The position numbers and the translations under genes are program-made. This document shows positions 60,510 to 64,000 of a stretch of 64,000 nt of DNA, one piece after another. The notes under the pieces are model-generated. The model was not told the DNA's origin and searched no databases. It was given only the letters and a program-made list of their open reading frames with translations. This DNA is from Verrucomicrobiota bacterium. Its GTDB lineage: Bacteria > Verrucomicrobiota > Verrucomicrobiia > Limisphaerales > J093. Where the stretch lies: contig JAOSKK010000004.1 in the NCBI GenBank assembly GCA_027493615.1, forward strand, positions 1 through 64,000, given 5' to 3'. Every line of letters starts with the position of its first letter. Position 1 is the first letter of the stretch.

Positions 60510-63116
60510 ATGAAAGCGTTGATCCGACAACTACGAGTCGCCGTCCTGTGGGCGGCCTTCCCCTTCTCCCTCGCGACAGCGGCCCTCGGCCAGGGAGATG
60601 ACCGACTGGTGGGCCTCTGGACCCTGGACGAGGGTTTCCAGATCGTCGAACTGCTCTTCCGGTCCGATGGCCGCTACCAGCTCGACACTCGCAGCACCGA
60701 CCCGGGCTTCGACTTCGCCTCGACCGAGGGTGGTCGCTACGCGGTGGCCGGCCAGGTCATCACACTCACGCCTTACGAGTACTTCGGCACGCCGGAGGGC
60801 ATCCCCTATGCCTACCAGGTGAACGGGGGCACGTTGGCTCTCGAGCGCATCGATTTCCCACACACGAAGGTCTACACGTACCGGCCGGGATCGAAGACCG
60901 AGGTGCTGGCGTGGCAGGCGGTCGCCCGGGATCCCGTCGGCACCTGGAGGCGCCACATCCAGTTCGCCGGAGACGAGGAGTATACGTTCCGGCCCGGCGG
61001 GTACTATGTTCGCAAGAAGACACCCGAGGGCGGCAACTTCCCGCCCGAGTTTGTCCGCGGCCGTTACGAGCTGCAGGCAAACCGGATGATCCTGAAGCCC
61101 TACAGCAGTGTCGAAGCGGAGTTCGAACTCGATTTCTTCGGCAACACCCTCACGCTCATCCGCGCCCAGGAATATTCGGGCGATGCTGCCACCTACGAGC
61201 TCGTGCCCGGTTCAGGGGCGGAAGTCCGCGCCAAGGCCGCCGAGGCCGAGGCCTTCCTCGGCCGTTCGAATTGGCAGGTCGGTGTCTGGGAAATCCGTGA
61301 GGCGTACCGGGACATCGATCTCACCGTGCGTCCGGACGGGCACTACATCGCCGAGAACCACAGCGAGTTCCTGGCCGGTATCGTGCACGGGCGCTACACC
61401 CTCGAGCCGGGCCGCCTGCATCTCCTGCCTTTCGTCGGGCAGGACATCTACGCCCGCAGCAACGGCGACTTTGGCAAGGTCAGTCAGCCGTGGGAACTCG
61501 ACTACTATGACGGCGAGTTGCAGTTCATCGATCTCGGGGCGCTCTCCCAATCGGTGGCCATCGGGCGGAAGCGGGCCGGGTCCGAGGCGGCCGTGCTGGA
61601 GATGGCCCGCCAGGCACAAGCGGAGCGCGATCGGGAGAACTGGCAGGTGGGCACCTGGGAGGTCCAGGATCCCTTGGGCTGGATGGCGTTCACGTTCCGT
61701 CCCGACGGCCGGTACCTGGCGCAGGCAGGATCGGCGGGCTTTACGAGTCAGGTGGAGCGCGGCCGGTATGTGCTGGCTGCCGGGAAGCTCACGCTGGCGC
61801 CCTATGCGGGTCTCGGTGAGGCGAGAGGCTTCGAACTGGACCTCTACGGCGGGGCGCTGTTTCTGGTCGGCGACTGGGCCCGGATGGTTGTGGCGCGCAA
61901 GATGCCCGGCTCCGAGGCCGAGGTGAGCGAGAAGACCCGCAACCCCGAGGCCATGAAGGGCGAACGTGGTTCGATCCTCGGCCGCTGGACGGCGAATTTG
62001 CCAGGGCAATCAACGGAGCTGGTGTTCCGGACGGACGGCCAGTTCCGCTTGAGCCGTTGTCAGAACAACGTCCTTTCCAGGGACTACGGGCTGTTCTCAG
62101 CCAACGTGGCGACCCGCAGCCTGATCTCCGATTCCCGTTTCATCCCCGTGCAGAGTCTGGGTCTGGATTTCTATGGCGACACCCTCACGCTCTTCGGCGG
62201 GTCCGCTCCGCCCCGCAGCTTCACGGTGAACCTCGGGACCGTGGACCAAGCCATCGCCGCCTCGTTCGCCGCCGATACCGAGAAGGCACAGGTCGATGCC
62301 GAGTGGCTCGCCCGCGTGCCCGTCGGCCCCCGCGACCCGAACGCTGTTCACACGCCCACCGGAGATATCCCGGCCGATCCCCGCCCGGGAGTGATCTTCG
62401 AGAGCCCGACGGTTTTCACGCAGTACCGGCTTTACCGCCGTCTGATCCCGGGCTTCGTCTACTTCAACGATCAGGGCACGATCACGAGCGTCGCGGTTGT
62501 CAACACCCGGGAGTGGCACTTCTTCCCGACGGGCCGTGTCCTGGTCCGCTTCAAGAACCACCGTGCGGGCGCGTTCTATCCCCACACCATTACGGACGTC
62601 ACCGACAACTGGGGCGCCTATCGGATCGATCCCAAGCCCGAGCCGAATGACATCCTGAATCTCTACGCGGACAACGCGCTGGTCATCCTGACCGACCTGG
62701 GGGAAGCCGTGGACATGACCCTCGAGGACGGCCGGCGCCATCTCTTCTGGGGAAAGGACTACATGCTTCTCTCGGAGTGGGCGGCCGAGCAGCAACCCGT
62801 CCCATGCCAGCCACCGGACACGGTCAACGCTTCGTTGATGAACACCGGCTTGGCGCTGACCACCCGGATTCCGCCTGATGCCATCCCGGAATCCGGACCC
62901 CTCGCCGTCCAGATCAGTCGGGCAACCTCCGGTCTCCTCACGCTCAGTGGCGCCACGCCACTGCCGGGACGCCTCGTCCTCGAACGCGCCACTCAGCTTG
63001 GCGTGCCGACAGTCTGGCAGCCGCTGCAGACCAACCAAGTGTCGGCCGGCCCGTTCAGCTTCACCGTGCCGCAGGACGCCAGCGCGGTGGCCTTGTTCCG
63101 GGTGCGAACCGAATGA
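60510..63116 (+). CDS. Exported protein with five lipocalin-like repeats
   Basis: An intact protein of about 868 residues starting with a signal peptide (LWAAFPFSLATAALGQGD). It contains five consecutive units of about 95-115 residues. Each opens with V-G-x-W (VGLWTLDEG, VGTWRRHIQ, VGVWEIREA, VGTWEVQDP, LGRWTANLP), then F-R-x-D-G-x-Y (ELLFRSDGRYQLD, AFTFRPDGRYLAQ), an RGRY strand, an L-x-L-x-P-Y strand and FELD-x-Y-G. This is the pattern of lipocalin-like or META-type small barrels. A further domain (YRRLIPGFVYFNDQGTITSV, FPTGRVLVRFKNHRAGAFYP) and the shared C-terminal module (LVLERATQLGVPTVWQPLQT) complete it. No catalytic residues recognised. It may bind small ligands at the cell surface. 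Confidence 0.8.
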   Translation: MKALIRQLRVAVLWAAFPFSLATAALGQGDDRLVGLWTLDEGFQIVELLFRSDGRYQLDTRSTDPGFDFASTEGGRYAVAGQVITLTPYEYFGTPEGIPYAYQVNGGTLALERIDFPHTKVYTYRPGSKTEVLAWQAVARDPVGTWRRHIQFAGDEEYTFRPGGYYVRKKTPEGGNFPPEFVRGRYELQANRMILKPYSSVEAEFELDFFGNTLTLIRAQEYSGDAATYELVPGSGAEVRAKAAEAEAFLGRSNWQVGVWEIREAYRDIDLTVRPDGHYIAENHSEFLAGIVHGRYTLEPGRLHLLPFVGQDIYARSNGDFGKVSQPWELDYYDGELQFIDLGALSQSVAIGRKRAGSEAAVLEMARQAQAERDRENWQVGTWEVQDPLGWMAFTFRPDGRYLAQAGSAGFTSQVERGRYVLAAGKLTLAPYAGLGEARGFELDLYGGALFLVGDWARMVVARKMPGSEAEVSEKTRNPEAMKGERGSILGRWTANLPGQSTELVFRTDGQFRLSRCQNNVLSRDYGLFSANVATRSLISDSRFIPVQSLGLDFYGDTLTLFGGSAPPRSFTVNLGTVDQAIAASFAADTEKAQVDAEWLARVPVGPRDPNAVHTPTGDIPADPRPGVIFESPTVFTQYRLYRRLIPGFVYFNDQGTITSVAVVNTREWHFFPTGRVLVRFKNHRAGAFYPHTITDVTDNWGAYRIDPKPEPNDILNLYADNALVILTDLGEAVDMTLEDGRRHLFWGKDYMLLSEWAAEQQPVPCQPPDTVNASLMNTGLALTTRIPPDAIPESGPLAVQISRATSGLLTLSGATPLPGRLVLERATQLGVPTVWQPLQTNQVSAGPFSFTVPQDASAVALFRVRTE

Positions 63117-63157
63117 CGTCTGGTGCGAAACAGGGTAGAATCCAAGCCCTTGAGCCT

Positions 63158-63514
63158 ATGATCACCTCACTCGCCTTTGTCCTGTATCCCGTCACGGACA
63201 TCCGCCGTGCCCGCGCGTTCTACGAGGGCACGTTGGGTCTCCGAATGACCCACGAATTCGGCGGCGCCTGGTTCGAGTATGACCTGGGTGACACCACGTT
63301 CGCGATTGCCTCCAGCGACGCCGAGCATCCCACGCCCGTTCGGGGCGCGCTGGCCGCATTCGAGGTCGATGACCTCGATGCCGAGGTCGCTCGTCTCCGT
63401 GCCAGGGGAGTGGAGCCAGCCCGGGCGACCGTCGACACGCCCGTTTGCCGGTTTGTCAGCCTGCATGATCCCGACGGCAACGAGGTCCTCCTGCACCAGC
63501 GAAAGCGGACGTGA
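63158..63514 (+). CDS. VOC (glyoxalase/bleomycin resistance) family protein
   Basis: A 118-residue metal-dependent fold of unknown substrate. Typical halves: YPVTDIRRARAFYEGTLGLR, AWFEYDLGDTTFAIAS, AAFEVDDLDAEVARLRARGV and the end FVSLHDPDGNEVLLHQ with the conserved glutamate. Start at 63158 (MITSLAFVLYPV). It follows the lipocalin-like gene by 41 bases. Confidence 0.9.
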   Translation: MITSLAFVLYPVTDIRRARAFYEGTLGLRMTHEFGGAWFEYDLGDTTFAIASSDAEHPTPVRGALAAFEVDDLDAEVARLRARGVEPARATVDTPVCRFVSLHDPDGNEVLLHQRKRT

Positions 63515-63578
63515 GTCGTTCCAGTTTCCCGTCGCCTGGCCCGGGCGTTTCATGCTCGGCAGGGAATCGGGACAGACT

Positions 63579-63648
63579 GTAGGCGCCGACGTGAGGAGGC
63601 GAAGGGTATTGCCCCTGGCCCACAACGCCTCCTCACGTCGGCGCCTAC
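63579..63648. repeat. Palindrome family B, copy 3
   Basis: Perfect 23-base arms (63579-63601 and 63626-63648) identical to copy 1 of family B; flanking CT/AG extends the stem. It lies between the VOC gene and the convergent partial gene. Confidence 0.9.
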
Positions 63649-63662
63649 AGGGGGATCCTGTC

Positions 63663-64000
63663 TTAGTGCAGGATCGGCTCGATGCGTTCACCGCGGGCCT
63701 GGGCGGCCGGCTCGTGGTAAACGCCGTAGAAGTTCGAGTTCAAATCCAGCCAGAGCGTGAGCCGATGCCAGTCATCGGGCGCGAGTGCCACCTCGTGGTG
63801 CCCGTTCTCGAGTTGGCGCAGCAACGTCGAAGCCCGCGCGCCCACCTGGCCGGAGATGGAGTAACTCGTGCCGTTCTTCGCCAGCCAGCCGTTGCCGCCG
63901 TGCTTGGCCCACGCGTGCGCGCTGAGCGTGTGATAAGCGGCCGACCACCCGTAACGACCCGGTGCGGCGGCGAGGCTCGGGGCCTTGGGTTCCCGTTCAT
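63663..64000 (-). CDS. C-terminus of an HzsA-related (hydrazine-synthase-alpha-like) exported protein, 5' end outside the window
   Basis: The last 112 or so residues of a protein that continues beyond the window. The pattern PGRYGWSAAYHTLSAHAWA, GNGWLAKNGTSYSISGQVG, LLRQLENGHHEVALAPDDWH and RLTLWLDLNSNFYGVYHEP with the ending AQARGERIEP is typical of the C-terminal domain in large planctomycete/verrucomicrobial proteins annotated as HzsA-related. It does not imply hydrazine synthesis. The visible frame is intact. A family-B palindrome lies 14 bases from its stop. Confidence 0.75.
   Translation of the reverse strand, partial: EREPKAPSLAAAPGRYGWSAAYHTLSAHAWAKHGGNGWLAKNGTSYSISGQVGARASTLLRQLENGHHEVALAPDDWHRLTLWLDLNSNFYGVYHEPAAQARGERIEPILH

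Noticed and set aside
63663..64000. Evidence for anammox-type hydrazine metabolism
   Set aside because: The HzsA-related C-terminal domain is widespread in large proteins of non-anammox Planctomycetota and Verrucomicrobiota, and no other hydrazine genes are present.

Overview
The window is a GC-rich stretch of a free-living bacterial chromosome, most likely from the Verrucomicrobiota (Limisphaerales/Pedosphaera-like). The lineage call is an inference. It rests on large secreted proteins with FG-GAP/ASPIC-UnbV, SBBP, LamG and Ig-like domains, a PEP-CTERM protein, a DUF1080 hydrolase, planctomycete/verrucomicrobial-type ECF sigma factor plus Ser/Thr kinase pairs, H-x9-DG pseudopilins, and several families of dispersed palindromes at gene ends. 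Many genes, including surely essential ones (sufB, sufC, sufS, pyrD, fur), are broken by single-base gains or losses in homopolymer runs. I read most of these as sequencing or assembly indels and give whole-gene extents across them.

Layout. 1-3.5 kb: a badly frameshifted FG-GAP/UnbV secreted protein. 3.7-8.9 kb: ECF sigma factor and a WD40 Ser/Thr kinase. 9.0-11.8 kb: three toxin-antitoxin (TA) pairs and a pseudopilin. 11.9-18.2 kb: an SBBP repeat protein, then an ECF sigma factor overlapping a FecR-PDZ-TPR protein. 18.5-19.8 kb: HepT/MntA TA pair and a SUI1/YciH factor. 19.9-24.6 kb: GH36 and GH127 glycosidases. 25-28.7 kb: two exported proteins. 28.8-30.8 kb: a gene graveyard with a fused TA relic, fragments resembling cas5, cas3 and cas4, one CRISPR-like repeat, and an intervening HicBA pair. 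30.9-33.0 kb: an NtrC-type activator, a near-consensus sigma-54 promoter, and a small secreted coiled-coil protein. 33.2-38.4 kb: a sigma/kinase deletion relic, two exported proteins of lower GC, DUF1080, and a dead Gfo/Idh/MocA gene. 38.5-42.2 kb: a glutamate-dehydrogenase-like protein fused to a DHH/DHHA1 phosphoesterase-like protein, the most unusual gene here. 42.3-49.9 kb: Tat-exported sugar-isomerase-like protein, pyrD, a LamG/Ig protein and an AsmA-like protein. 49.9-56.4 kb: a Fur-family regulator and a full suf operon (sufB-C-D-U-T-S). 56.5-64 kb: CotH-like protein, Gly-rich protein, YgiQ radical SAM enzyme, a protein with five lipocalin-like repeats, a VOC protein, and the C-terminus of an HzsA-related protein.

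Functional themes. There are three separate signal-to-transcription systems: ECF+kinase, ECF+FecR/TPR, and NtrC+sigma-54. The gene set also shows a heavy investment in export and polysaccharide degradation, Fe-S assembly probably under a Fur-type repressor, and a TA-rich accessory segment where a CRISPR-Cas locus appears to have been lost. Three palindrome families sit in 3' intergenic spaces and in two cases supply a gene's stop codon. No tRNA or rRNA gene, intact transposase or intact CRISPR array was seen.
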